A stretch of 64,000 bases of DNA from Zoogloeaceae bacterium (lineage in GTDB: Bacteria; Pseudomonadota; Gammaproteobacteria; Burkholderiales; Rhodocyclaceae), in NCBI GenBank assembly GCA_031256795.1, contig JAIRPW010000043.1, forward strand, positions 43,533 to 107,532, in the 5' to 3' direction. This document shows, piece after piece, positions 1 to 8,729 of this stretch. How positions within the stretch are numbered: the first letter of the stretch is position 1; the number at the start of each line of letters is the position of its first letter. Below the pieces are notes generated by a model. The model had not been told where the DNA came from, did no database searches, and was given only the letters and a program-made list of their open reading frames with translations. The position numbers and the translations under genes are program-made.

Positions 1-980
1 GTTATGGCTTACTGGATTTATTGCCGGATAACATCCGAATGATTCACGGGCCTGGATGTCCGGTGTGTGTGCTGCCTGTGGGGCGTGTTGATCAGGCAAT
101 CCGCGCGGCGCGCATACCTGGGGTGATACTGTGCGCGTATGGGGATTGTCTGCGTGTCCCCGCGTCTGGCGGCATGACGCTTTTGAAGGCGCGCGCGGAG
201 GGCGCGGATGCGCGCATGGTGTATTCCGCGCGGGACGCGCTGGCGCTGGCGCGAGCGCACCCTGATCGCGAAGTCGTTTTTTTTGCCATTGGCTTTGAGA
301 CGACGACGCCGCCTACGGCGGCGGCGCTGGTGCAAGCTGAGGCCGAGGGGCTGAATAATTTTTCTGTATTGTGCTGTCATGTGCTGACCGCGCCTGCTGT
401 GACGGGGATTTTGGAGGACGCGGATACCGTCATGCTGGATGGGTTGATTGGCCCTGCGCATGTTTCCACTGTGATTGGCGCGGCGGCGTATGAGTTTATT
501 CCCGCGCGGCATAAAAAACCTGTGGTGATTGCCGGTTTTGAGCCGCTTGATTTATTACAGGCGATTTTGATGCTGGTGCGTCAGGCAAACGAAGGGCGCG
601 CGGAAGTGGAAAACGAGTTTAGTCGTGCCGTGAGCCGGGAGGGGAATCGAAAGGCAATAGCTTTGATGGACAAAGTTTTTGCCGTGCGGCGGGATTTTGA
701 GTGGCGCGGCCTGGGGACTTTACCGGAAAGCGCGCTTTGTCTCGCGCCCGCTTATGCGCGTTTTGACGCTGAGGCGCGTTTTCAGATTCCTTATGCGCGC
801 GTTTTGGATCATCCTGCCTGTGAGTGCGCTTCTGTGCTGCGCGGACGGAAAACGCCGCAGGAATGCAAAGTTTTCGGCAAAGCGTGCGTACCGGAAAATC
901 CGCTGGGCGCGTGCATGGTGTCTGGGGAGGGCGCGTGCGCCGCGCAATATATTTACGGGCGCTTTCGGACGTCGGCTTGA
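1..980 (+). CDS. hypD: Hydrogenase maturation factor HypD (5' end outside window)
   Basis: HypD is the iron-sulfur scaffold on which, with HypC and HypE, the Fe(CN)2CO group of [NiFe]-hydrogenases is assembled in the cytoplasm. About 325 codons are visible, reading in frame from base 3, so roughly the first 50 residues of a family member of about 375 lie upstream. The signature IHGPGCPVCVLP is near the window start. The C-terminal cysteine region (ECASVLRGRKTPQEC, then KACVPENPLGACMVS and EGACAAQY) is typical of the family. The gene ends at TGA 978-980. hypE, the usual next gene, does not follow; the next 260 bases hold decayed sequence and then genes on the other strand. Identity is firm; only the start is missing. 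Confidence 0.95.
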   Translation, partial: YGLLDLLPDNIRMIHGPGCPVCVLPVGRVDQAIRAARIPGVILCAYGDCLRVPASGGMTLLKARAEGADARMVYSARDALALARAHPDREVVFFAIGFETTTPPTAAALVQAEAEGLNNFSVLCCHVLTAPAVTGILEDADTVMLDGLIGPAHVSTVIGAAAYEFIPARHKKPVVIAGFEPLDLLQAILMLVRQANEGRAEVENEFSRAVSREGNRKAIALMDKVFAVRRDFEWRGLGTLPESALCLAPAYARFDAEARFQIPYARVLDHPACECASVLRGRKTPQECKVFGKACVPENPLGACMVSGEGACAAQYIYGRFRTSA

Positions 981-1026
981 AAGCGATTTGATGTATCAAT
1001 AACAGATCGGTCCGCGCGAGTTAAGC

Positions 1027-1098
1027 TCATTTCATCTGAGTCTGCACTCTGCACAAATGGGTATTTTGATTCGGGGGCTGCATTTTCAGCTTGTCCAT
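1027..1098 (-). pseudogene. Relic of a type III DNA methyltransferase start (mod)
   Basis: On the minus strand a strong ribosome-binding site (AAGGAGGAC, 1106-1114) precedes an ATG at 1098 that opens MDKLKMQPPN. MDKLKM followed by a short polar run is the usual N-terminus of one group of type III restriction-modification methyltransferases. The frame then diverges and stops after 23 codons at 1027. Upstream and overlapping it in the TGATG style is the tail of another reading frame (about 1100-1241, reading KKLLYGIEQHYYITPISDEK, ending NQGGQN). This looks like the junction of two translationally coupled genes whose bodies have been lost. The match rests on six to ten residues recalled from the family, so it is a moderate inference. 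Confidence 0.35.
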
Positions 1099-1241
1099 CA
1101 GTTTTGTCCTCCTTGATTCAATGGGATAATGGAATTGGCAGCACGCTTTTCGTCGCTGATGGGCGTTATGTAGTAGTGTTGCTCAATGCCGTATAGGAGC
1201 TTTTTCGGTTTGGGAATAAGGCAGGGCTGTGCGGACAATGA

Positions 1242-2210
1242 TTATGGCAGGATGCGCGCCAAAAGGCGTTTTGGCCAGAGTTTTCCATCTTCCCGAATTT
1301 GCCCGCTGCCCAAAAACGATCCCGTCATGTCATACACCTTAAATTCAATGTCTGCTTTCTTTGGAGCGCTGACAGGACATGCAACCGGATTTCCACAGAT
1401 AAAGCGCGTCCGTTCCGCTTCCGCAAGATATGCCGACGGCAGAGTGGAGAGCAGCGCATCTACAGGCAGAAGCGATTCGGCGAGTTTTTCAGGATTGCGC
1501 GCCGCAAGGTCTTCCAATGGGGAAAGCATTTCGGCGTCTTCCAGTCGTAACCGCCCAACGCGCGTGCGCCGCAAGGCATAAAGGCTTGCGCCGCAGCCGA
1601 GCGCTTTCCCTATATCTTCCGCCAGAACGCGGATATAAGTTCCTTTGCCGCAGTGAACTTCCAGTCGACAACGGGGCAGGGTCGCGGGGGAAAAATCCAG
1701 ACAACGGAGCGCGTGAATCGTCACGGGACGCTCTTTCCGCTCCACGGTAATCCCCTGCCGCGCGAGAGCGTACAGCGGCTGCCCATCGCGTTTCAGAGCG
1801 GAATACATGGGCGGGATCTGGCAAAGCTCGCCCGTAAATTTCGGCAGGACAGCCTCAATTTCCCGCGCGGTAAGAGCGGTAAGGAGCGCTTGGGGGGCGC
1901 GGGACGTAATTTCGCCTTCCCGGTCTCCGGTCGTGGTCGCGATACCAAAGACAATCTCCGCGACATAGGTTTTGTCCGCGTTCAGCAAGTCGCTGGAAAA
2001 TTTGCTGGCTTCTCCAAAGCAAAGAGGCAAAAGGCCGCTTGCCAGAGGATCAAGCGTACCGGCATGTCCGGCTTTCTCCGCCTGGAAAAGTCGGCGCGCG
2101 CGCTGTAAGGCCGCGTTGGAGGAAATGCCCTCCGGCTTGTCCAGCAAGAGAACGCCATCTACCTTTTTCCGGGGAATTTTTGCGCCGGGGATATGTTCAG
2201 ACTTCATCAT
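1242..2210 (-). CDS. truB: tRNA pseudouridine(55) synthase TruB
   Basis: TruB isomerises U55 in the T-loop of tRNAs to pseudouridine. The 322-residue frame has the catalytic motif GHAGTLDPLASGLLPLCFG, whose Asp is the nucleophile, near residue 50, preceded by VDGVLLLDKPEGISSN. The PUA-like C-terminal part ends ARILP. I start at ATG 2210 (ATG ATG AAG), preceded by AGAAAG; an open frame extends to 2255 but would lie within the upstream ABC gene. The start overlaps the ABC transporter stop by 14 bases, so the two are translationally coupled. In many proteobacteria truB sits in the rbfA-truB-rpsO operon; here that context is absent. Confidence 0.93.
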   Translation of the reverse strand: MMKSEHIPGAKIPRKKVDGVLLLDKPEGISSNAALQRARRLFQAEKAGHAGTLDPLASGLLPLCFGEASKFSSDLLNADKTYVAEIVFGIATTTGDREGEITSRAPQALLTALTAREIEAVLPKFTGELCQIPPMYSALKRDGQPLYALARQGITVERKERPVTIHALRCLDFSPATLPRCRLEVHCGKGTYIRVLAEDIGKALGCGASLYALRRTRVGRLRLEDAEMLSPLEDLAARNPEKLAESLLPVDALLSTLPSAYLAEAERTRFICGNPVACPVSAPKKADIEFKVYDMTGSFLGSGQIREDGKLWPKRLLARILP

Positions 2211-4005
2211 GTTCTTTCTGACGCTGTTGCGCCCACATTCGCGCGTAGCGGCCATTTTGTTTCAGCAGAGCGTCATGCCGCCCGCGTTCCACGATGAGAC
2301 CGTCTTTCATGACCAGAATTTCGTCCGCGCGCATGACAGTGGACAGGCGGTGCGCGATGACCAGAGTCGTGCGGCCTTGCGCCGCGCGTTCAATCTGCGC
2401 CTGAATCGCGTGTTCGGTGCGGGTATCCAGCGCGGAAGTCGCCTCGTCAAAAATCAGGAGAGAAGGATTTTTCAGCAGGGCGCGGGCAATAGCGACGCGC
2501 TGTTTTTCTCCCCCGGAAAGTTTCAGCCCGCGTTCGCCCACGCGGGTTTCCCAGCCTTCTGGCAAACTGTGGATAAATTGGATCAGCTGCGCCGCGCGGG
2601 CTGCTTCCATGACTTCCTGGCGGGTCGCGTTCGGCGCGCCATACAAAATGTTGTAATACAGCGTATCGTTAAACAGCACGGTATCCTGCGGCACGATCCC
2701 AATGGCGCGGCGCAGGCTTTCCTGCGTAAAAACGCGGACGTCTTGGCCGCCAAGCGTAATTTTCCCGTCAGTCACATCGTAAAAACGGAACAAGAGGCGC
2801 GCCAGCGTTGATTTTCCCGCGCCGGACGCGCCTACAACCGCTACGGTATGCCCGGAAGGAATGGCGAAATCTATGCCGCGCAGAATCGGGCGCGCCGGAT
2901 CATAGGAAAAATGAACGTTGATAAAACGCACATCGCGCGCGTGAAAGGGCAAGGGAATCGCGCCCGGGAGATCGCGGATTTCCTGTCCGGCGGAGAGAAG
3001 CCGGAACATGCGCTCAATATCCGTCACTGCCTGACGCAGCTCGCGGTATACCACGCCCAAAAAATTGAGCGGCAGATACATCTGCATCAAAAAGGCGTTG
3101 ACCAGCACCAGATCGCCCACGCTCATTTGCCCATGAATGACAGAAACCGCCGCTCGCCACATCATCATGGTCACGCCAAGCGCGACGATGGTTTGCTGGC
3201 CAAGATTGAGCATGGAAAGCGAAATCTGACTTTTGGTGGAGGCTTCTGCCCAGGCGTTCATATCGGCGTCGTAGCGCCGCGCCTCGAAGTCCTCATTGCT
3301 GAAATATTTGACCGTTTCATAATTAAGCAGACTGTCAATCGCGCGCGCGTTGGCGGCGGAATCGGTTTCATTGACCCGGCGGCGAATATCAATGCGCCAG
3401 TTGCTGATCCAGACGGCAAAAACGATATAGGCCGCAAGCGATCCCAGCGTAATCAGCGCGAATTCCGGCGGGTAGCGCGCGGCCAGAATCGCAAGCACCA
3501 GCAGAATTTCCACCAGTGTCGGCAAAATCGAGTAGAGCGTGTAATTGATCAGCGTGGCGATCGCGTGCGAGCCGCGCTCAATGTCGCGCGAAATGCCGCC
3601 GGTTTGACGCTCCAGATGAAAGCGCAGGGAAAGCGCGTGCAGGTGACGAAATACTTCCAGCGCGACAGTCCGGATGGATTGCTGCGTTACTCGCGCAAAA
3701 ACGATTTCGCGCAACTCAGTAAATAAAGAGGCGAGAAAACGCAAAAAGCCGTAGAGCAGCAAAAAAACAATAGGCAGCAGAAGTTCAGGCCGCGCCGCCG
3801 CGTCCAGGGCGTCAATAATTTCTTTGAAAACAAGAGGCACGGCTACCGAAGCGAGTTTGGCGCCGATCAGACAGAAAAGCGCGATCGCTACGCGCAGCCG
3901 GTATACCCAAAGATAGGCAAAAAGTCTCCGCAAGGTCGCAGCGGCAGGAGGATCAGAAGCCGACGCCTCCATTTTTTTTGTAAACGTAAAACGGGGGGAT
4001 GACAT
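2197..4005 (-). CDS. Atm1/HMT1-type ABC exporter (fused permease-ATPase)
   Basis: A half-size exporter of 602 residues, expected to act as a homodimer in the inner membrane. The first roughly 320 residues form a six-helix transmembrane domain, starting LRRLFAYLWVYRLRVAIALF. The nucleotide-binding domain carries Walker A GASGAGKST, signature LSGGEKQRVAIARAL and Walker B LLIFDEATSALD. The N-terminal region resembles the Atm1/HMT1 subgroup, whose members export glutathione- or sulfur-containing compounds and metal conjugates, more than MsbA. The substrate cannot be read from sequence. It starts at ATG 4005 and runs into truB. An MsbA-like lipid role is the alternative, considered less likely. 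Confidence 0.85.
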   Translation of the reverse strand: MSSPRFTFTKKMEASASDPPAAATLRRLFAYLWVYRLRVAIALFCLIGAKLASVAVPLVFKEIIDALDAAARPELLLPIVFLLLYGFLRFLASLFTELREIVFARVTQQSIRTVALEVFRHLHALSLRFHLERQTGGISRDIERGSHAIATLINYTLYSILPTLVEILLVLAILAARYPPEFALITLGSLAAYIVFAVWISNWRIDIRRRVNETDSAANARAIDSLLNYETVKYFSNEDFEARRYDADMNAWAEASTKSQISLSMLNLGQQTIVALGVTMMMWRAAVSVIHGQMSVGDLVLVNAFLMQMYLPLNFLGVVYRELRQAVTDIERMFRLLSAGQEIRDLPGAIPLPFHARDVRFINVHFSYDPARPILRGIDFAIPSGHTVAVVGASGAGKSTLARLLFRFYDVTDGKITLGGQDVRVFTQESLRRAIGIVPQDTVLFNDTLYYNILYGAPNATRQEVMEAARAAQLIQFIHSLPEGWETRVGERGLKLSGGEKQRVAIARALLKNPSLLIFDEATSALDTRTEHAIQAQIERAAQGRTTLVIAHRLSTVMRADEILVMKDGLIVERGRHDALLKQNGRYARMWAQQRQKEHDEV

Positions 4006-4109
4006 CTGTTGTGCGGGCGAAAGGGAAGCATAAAGTGTAGCAGGAAGAGTTTTGGAAACCTGCTATGCGGGGTATAGTTTTTCCTGTTCCAAATGAAAGG
4101 ACGGCAGAA

Positions 4110-4982
4110 ATGCGCGGACAAGGTTTTTTTCACAGGGGATTTTTATGGAGTTTTGGTTTGGTATGCGGCGTCTTTTTTAGCGCGCCGTCCATTTATGCCG
4201 CCTCCTATGATGAGATGCTGCGAGCGGTCAAGCTGGGGGACAAAAGCGTGGCGGAAGAGCTTTTGCGGCGCGGCGTGGACGTCAATTCCTGCGACCTGGA
4301 GGGGAATTCACTTTTGATGCTGGCGGCGCGGGAAAATCATCCAGAATTGGCGCGGCTGTTTATTCAATGGCGCGCGAGAATCAACGCCCGCAATATGCAC
4401 GGGGATTCCGCGCTAAATCTTGCGGCTTGGCGTGGCAATTTGCCGATTGCGCGCCTTTTGGTCGAGGCGGGCGCGGCTGTGGAAACGGAAGGCTGGACGC
4501 CGCTCATTTACGCCGCGTTTAACGGACACGACGCGGTCGCGGATTTTTTATTGTCGGCGGGGGCGCGCGTGAACGCGAAAAGTGAAAATGGCATGACTGC
4601 GCTGATGGCGGCCGCGCGCGGCGGTTTTTTGCCGCTGGCGCGGCGCTTGGTTGAGGAGGGCGCGGCCTTAAACGCGCGGACGGACCGCGGCGAAACCGCT
4701 GTAGACTGGGCGGAAAAAAATCATAACAGCAGTATCGCGGCGTATCTCAAAGCGCAAGGCGCGTTGTCCGGCGCAGAAGCCGAGGCGATGGAACGAGAAC
4801 AGCAAGCCAAAGAACAGGAAGAGGAAAAAATAGAGGCAACAGCGACGGAAGAACAAACGATCGCGGAAAAGCAGGAAGAGATACCGGCAGAAACGCAAGA
4901 GTCAATCGAAACACAACCCGCTGAAAAAGAGAAAAATGAGGCAGAGCAGACAGAAAATCGGGAAAAGCAAGAGTCCCGGTAA
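4110..4982 (+). CDS. Exported ankyrin-repeat protein with charged tail
   Basis: This is a 290-residue protein with an N-terminal signal peptide (FLWSFGLVCGVFFSAPSIYA, cleavage likely after AYA-like residues near 30), so it should act in the periplasm or beyond. About five ankyrin repeats follow (for example DLEGNSLLMLAARENHPELARLF and NGMTALMAAARGG). The last 80 residues are a low-complexity, Glu/Gln/Lys-rich tail, probably disordered. ATG 4110 is chosen because AAAGGACGG sits at 4096-4104 and because it puts the signal peptide at the terminus; an in-frame start at 4065 lacks one. It is divergent from the ABC exporter, with 104 bases between. Ankyrin repeats bind proteins; the partner is unknown. 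Confidence 0.8.
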   Translation: MRGQGFFHRGFLWSFGLVCGVFFSAPSIYAASYDEMLRAVKLGDKSVAEELLRRGVDVNSCDLEGNSLLMLAARENHPELARLFIQWRARINARNMHGDSALNLAAWRGNLPIARLLVEAGAAVETEGWTPLIYAAFNGHDAVADFLLSAGARVNAKSENGMTALMAAARGGFLPLARRLVEEGAALNARTDRGETAVDWAEKNHNSSIAAYLKAQGALSGAEAEAMEREQQAKEQEEEKIEATATEEQTIAEKQEEIPAETQESIETQPAEKEKNEAEQTENREKQESR

Positions 4983-5090
4983 CGTATGCGTCATTTCGGG
5001 CAGGCCGCAAACGGCGCGGTCTGGAGTCTCTGAGAGGCGGGGAAACAGGGATATGCAGACATTCTCTGTCGCCGCGAAAGGGGGCGCGTC

Positions 5091-6092
5091 GTGATTATCA
5101 GCGCCAGCCGCAGAACCGATATTCCGAAGTTTTATTCCGGGTGGTTCATGAATTGTATTCGCGCCGGATATGCCACGCCCAGAAATCCTTTCAACGGCAA
5201 GCCTTATAGGGTAAAAATGGGCAAGGGAGACGTCATCGTTTTCTGGACGCGCGACGCGACTACGCTGATTCCTGATTTACAAGAACTTGATGAACGCGGG
5301 TTTCATTATTATTTTCAGTACACCCTTACCGGCTACCCGCGAAAATTTGAGCCCAGTACGCCAAAACGTGACGAGGCGATACATACCTTCCGCGTACTGG
5401 CCGATAAGATCGGGGCAAAGAAAATGATCTGGCGATACGATCCGATATTTTTGACCGGCGATATTGACGCGGCGTGGCACAAGGAAAATTTTTCCTATAT
5501 TGCCTCACGCCTGCAAGGGAAAAGCCAGCGAGTCATCATCAGCTTTGTTGATTTTTACAAGAAATTTGAAGCAAGTTTTGTCCGGATGCACCGCGTTCAG
5601 CGTCTGCGCGCTTCCGGGCAGGGGCTTGCTCCGGAAGTTGATGCGCTATGCCGCCATATCGTTTCTGAGGCCGGAAAGAACGGGATGAGGGTTCAGACAT
5701 GCGCGGAAGGAAAACTTGAGATTGCGGGTCTTGAAAGAGGTAAATGTATTGACGACGAACTGATTTACGATTTGTTTGGGCTTGCGTACAAGGGAAAAAA
5801 GGACAAAGGCCAGCGCAAGACGTGCGATTGCGTAGAGAGCCGCGACGTCGGGGAGGACACTACGTGTTTGCATGGCTGCGTATATTGCTACGCGACAAAG
5901 AGCCATGAAGAGGCAAAAAGGAAATATGCCGGACATGATCCTTATAGTCCCTGTCTTGTAGGCTGGCCTGACAACGCCGATAGGGCGGCTCTTCTTGAGA
6001 AGATTTCTCCGGATGACGCCAAAAGAGTCCGCGCCAAACCTAGCAGGGAAACGCCGCCAGACACATCTCCTGAATCGGGCGCGGACGCTTAA
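5091..6092 (+). CDS. DUF1848 family protein, cysteine-rich C-terminus
   Basis: A 333-residue cytoplasmic protein of the DUF1848 family, function unknown. It opens MIISASRRTDIPKFYSGWF, the hallmark start of the family, and has the core IGAKKMIWRYDPIF. The C-terminus carries clustered cysteines: CDCVESRDVG, then CLHGCVYCYAT. That spacing suggests metal or Fe-S binding, as in radical-SAM-like proteins, but this is an inference. The start is GTG 5091, preceded by AAAGGGGGC. The family is common in anaerobes and sparse in aerobic proteobacteria. It sits between an ankyrin protein and a Sel1 relic, a patch that looks accessory. Confidence 0.8.
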   Translation: MIISASRRTDIPKFYSGWFMNCIRAGYATPRNPFNGKPYRVKMGKGDVIVFWTRDATTLIPDLQELDERGFHYYFQYTLTGYPRKFEPSTPKRDEAIHTFRVLADKIGAKKMIWRYDPIFLTGDIDAAWHKENFSYIASRLQGKSQRVIISFVDFYKKFEASFVRMHRVQRLRASGQGLAPEVDALCRHIVSEAGKNGMRVQTCAEGKLEIAGLERGKCIDDELIYDLFGLAYKGKKDKGQRKTCDCVESRDVGEDTTCLHGCVYCYATKSHEEAKRKYAGHDPYSPCLVGWPDNADRAALLEKISPDDAKRVRAKPSRETPPDTSPESGADA

Positions 6093-6186
6093 CGAAGTTT
6101 TGAAGGCGGTTCGGGGGCGAGAGGTTAAATTGAAGACCGGGAAACAGAAAGAGACGCCTAAACAAAAGGGATTTTTCTGACTCTAA

Positions 6187-6258
6187 ATTTTTGTGGAAGG
6201 AAACAGAAATATAAATATAGCCAAATGGTTTACAGAAGCAGCCGAACAAGGATTGTCA
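6187..6258 (+). pseudogene. Relic of a Sel1-repeat (TPR-like) gene
   Basis: One frame through 6190-6255 reads VEGNRNINIAKWFTEAAEQG. This matches one Sel1 repeat: a short Gly/Asn lead followed by AxKWxxxAAEQG. The frame is closed by TAA just upstream (6184-6186), has no start codon with a ribosome-binding site, and continues as unrelated residues to TGA 6334-6336. It is therefore a fragment of about 23 codons rather than a gene. An intact Sel1 protein exists elsewhere in the window (39218-39736), but this fragment is not obviously a copy of it. Confidence 0.5.
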
Positions 6259-6354
6259 TGCATTTTCGTGGCTTGTTCGGATGATATGGTTCTTTTTTTC
6301 GCGCATTCCTTTGTGTTTCGCGCTTTCGTTGTGTGAGCGCGTTTAGGGCGCGGC

Positions 6355-6367
6355 TATAATTACCGCA
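6355..6367 (+). promoter_or_regulatory. Candidate promoter placing the relA start at +1
   Basis: A perfect TATAAT lies at 6355-6360, and the relA ATG begins at 6367, the usual distance from -10 to the transcription start. No Shine-Dalgarno sequence lies before the ATG. The best -35 (TTGTGT, 6329-6334) is 20 bases away, which is long. If this -10 is used the mRNA would be leaderless. Confidence 0.5.
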
Positions 6368-8580
6368 TGGTTTCCGTAACGCATTCTGTCGCCGCGCAGG
6401 GCGACGACTCACTTTTGCTCAACGCGCTTTCCGCTGGCCTGGATGAGGGCGCGTCTTCCCGCCTTTCCGCCGCCCTGTCTTTTGCCAGGGAGTTCTATCA
6501 GGACTCGCTTCTGAGTAGCGGGGAAAGTATGCGCGCGCACGCGGAAGGCGTGGCGCTCATTGCCGCCAGTCTAAAACTGGACGCCAACACCCGTCTTGCC
6601 GCTCTGTTTTTCGCCATGCCCGTGATTGATGATGCGGCGCTGGAAAAAATTACCGGCGCGTTCGGCGCGGATGTCGCGCGCTTGGTGCAGGGCGCGCATC
6701 TCCTGACCCGTCTGCGGCCTGTCACACGCCCAATCGTAACCGCGTCTGGACATGGAAAAGGCGGAAAGAATCCGCAAATTCGTCTGCAAGTGGAAGTCTT
6801 GCGCAAAATGCTGCTTGCGATGGTGGAAGATATTCGCGTCGTGCTGCTGCGCCTTGCCTCACGCACCCAAACATTACGTCATTACACCGCGTGCGCGGAC
6901 GACTTGCGCGCCGAGATCGCGCGGGAAACGCTGGATATTTACGCGCCGCTCGCCAATCGGCTGGGAGTCTGGGAACTGAAATGGGAGCTGGAGGATCTGT
7001 CTTTTCGCTATCTGCACCCTGAAACCTACAAGAAAATCGCGCGTCTCTTGGATGAAAAGCGTATTGAGCGTGAACAATTTATCGCGGAGGCGACCGATCG
7101 TCTGCAAAAAGAGTTGCGGGAAGCGGGGGTTGAGGCGGAAGTGTATGGACGCCCCAAGCATATCTATAGCATCTGGAACAAGATGAAGAATAAAAATCTT
7201 GAGTTTTCGGAGCTTTACGATATTCGCGCTCTGCGGGTGATCGTGGAAAGCATCAAGGACTGCTATACCGCGCTGGGTCTGGTGCATAACCTGTGGATTC
7301 CCATTCCCAAGGAATTTGACGACTACATTTCCAACCCCAAAAACAATTTTTATCGTTCGCTGCATACGGCAGTGCGCTGCCCAGACGGACGTTCGCTGGA
7401 AGTGCAGATTCGCACGAAAGAAATGCACCAGCACGCTGAACTGGGCGTCGCGGCGCATTGGCGCTACAAGGAAAATAAAGGAAACGCGGAAGGAGGGGGA
7501 TACGATGAAAAAATCGCCTGGCTACGACAGCTGATTACCTGGAAAGAAGACGTCTCAGATACTTCTGATTGGGTACGCCACTACAAAGAAGCCGCTCTGG
7601 ATGAAGTGATTTATGTTTTGACCCCGCAGGGGAAAGTGCTGGATTTGCCGCGCGGCGCGACGCCAGTGGATTTCGCCTACCGTCTGCATACAGATATTGG
7701 TCACCGTTGCCGGGGCGCGCGCGTGGACGGTCAGATTGTGCCGCTCAATACGGAACTGAAAACCGGACAGCGCATTGAAATCATGACGGCGAAGCAGGGC
7801 GGTCCGTCACGCGATTGGCTCAATGCCGCGCAGAATTACCTTTCGACAAAAGGGGCGCGTACCAAGGTGCGGCAGTGGTTTGCCAGCCGCGATTTGGAAG
7901 AGACCTTGAGCGAGGGGCGCGCGCTGATCACGCGGGAATTGCAGAAATTAGGAATTTCAGGCGCGAATCTGGAAGAAATTGCGCATCGCGTAGGGATGAC
8001 AAGCGTTGAGGACCTGTTTACCAGCGCCGCGCGCAATGAACTGAATCTGCGTCAGTTTCAGTCTGCGGCGCGTGGCGAAACGCCTGAAGCGAAAACAGCG
8101 CAAGGCGCGGTTTCGGTGCGCCGCCCCAGCGGCACGCCGAACGGCGTCCTGATTGTCGGGGTGGATCATCTGCTTACCCAGCTCGCGCGTTGCTGCAAAC
8201 CCGCGCCGCCTGACGCGATTGAAGGATTTGTCACGCGCGGCAAGGGCGTTTCTATCCACCGTTCGGAATGCGTTAATTTTCAGCATTTGGCGTCGCTGCA
8301 TCCGGAACGGATTATTGAAACCGCCTGGGGCGACGCCGGGGCAGAAGGGCGCTTTGCGACAGACATCATCGTTGACGCGCGGGATCGGCAAAGACTTTTG
8401 CGCGATGTCACGGAAATTTTCGCTAAAGAAAGAATCAATGTGATTGGCGTAAATACGCAATCTCGGAACGGCGAGGCGCGGATGCACTTTACCGTAGAGA
8501 TCAGCAATCTGACGCAATTGCGGCGCACCCTGACTTTAATCCATAAAGTAAACGGCGTAGTTACCGCGCGCAGAAGATAA
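6367..8580 (+). CDS. relA: (p)ppGpp synthetase RelA
   Basis: A long RelA/SpoT homologue of 737 residues that makes (p)ppGpp from ATP and GTP/GDP on starved ribosomes. The N-terminal hydrolase domain is degenerate: where SpoT has the metal-binding His-Asp pair, this protein has LFFAMPVIDDAALEK, so hydrolysis is not expected. The synthetase domain (about 240-360) is intact, with RPKHIYSIWNKM, FSELYDIRALRVI and EVQIRTKEMHQHAELGVAAHW. A TGS domain (VLTPQGKVLDLPRGATPVDFAY), a zinc-finger-like region (LARCCKPAPPD) and a C-terminal ACT domain follow. This supports RelA rather than a bifunctional SpoT. A separate hydrolase would be expected elsewhere. No gene is close on either side. Confidence 0.93.
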   Translation: MVSVTHSVAAQGDDSLLLNALSAGLDEGASSRLSAALSFAREFYQDSLLSSGESMRAHAEGVALIAASLKLDANTRLAALFFAMPVIDDAALEKITGAFGADVARLVQGAHLLTRLRPVTRPIVTASGHGKGGKNPQIRLQVEVLRKMLLAMVEDIRVVLLRLASRTQTLRHYTACADDLRAEIARETLDIYAPLANRLGVWELKWELEDLSFRYLHPETYKKIARLLDEKRIEREQFIAEATDRLQKELREAGVEAEVYGRPKHIYSIWNKMKNKNLEFSELYDIRALRVIVESIKDCYTALGLVHNLWIPIPKEFDDYISNPKNNFYRSLHTAVRCPDGRSLEVQIRTKEMHQHAELGVAAHWRYKENKGNAEGGGYDEKIAWLRQLITWKEDVSDTSDWVRHYKEAALDEVIYVLTPQGKVLDLPRGATPVDFAYRLHTDIGHRCRGARVDGQIVPLNTELKTGQRIEIMTAKQGGPSRDWLNAAQNYLSTKGARTKVRQWFASRDLEETLSEGRALITRELQKLGISGANLEEIAHRVGMTSVEDLFTSAARNELNLRQFQSAARGETPEAKTAQGAVSVRRPSGTPNGVLIVGVDHLLTQLARCCKPAPPDAIEGFVTRGKGVSIHRSECVNFQHLASLHPERIIETAWGDAGAEGRFATDIIVDARDRQRLLRDVTEIFAKERINVIGVNTQSRNGEARMHFTVEISNLTQLRRTLTLIHKVNGVVTARRR

Positions 8581-8697
8581 AATTTTCCGGCGTCTTTCCG
8601 GAAGTCCGCGACAGGTGAGGGGTGTGTTCTCCCCCGTGACCTCCAAAAAATCTTTTACCTTATGCTTTGGTCGCGCGCAATCAAGAAGAGTGATTTT

Positions 8698-8712
8698 ATT
8701 GGTCTTACCAAT
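8698..8712. promoter_or_regulatory. PdhR/FadR-type GntR operator, distal copy
   Basis: ATTGGT-CTT-ACCAAT is a perfect 6+3+6 palindrome. It fits the TNGTNNNACNA rule for FCD-type GntR regulators and is identical in its arms to the E. coli PdhR half sites. It lies about 140 bases before the GntR gene start. Autoregulation by the adjacent regulator is the simplest reading. Confidence 0.65.
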
Positions 8713-8729
8713 CTACATAAAAATAAAAA

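Noticed and set aside
2848..3726. Open frame of 292 codons opposite the ABC exporter
   Set aside because: No recognisable motif and basic low-complexity residues; the minus-strand ABC exporter with Walker and signature motifs explains the region.
8581..8697. Possible relA terminator (AGGT..GGGG / CCCC..ACCT and TTCCGG / CCGGAA)
   Set aside because: Stems are imperfect or short and no T-run follows on the plus strand.
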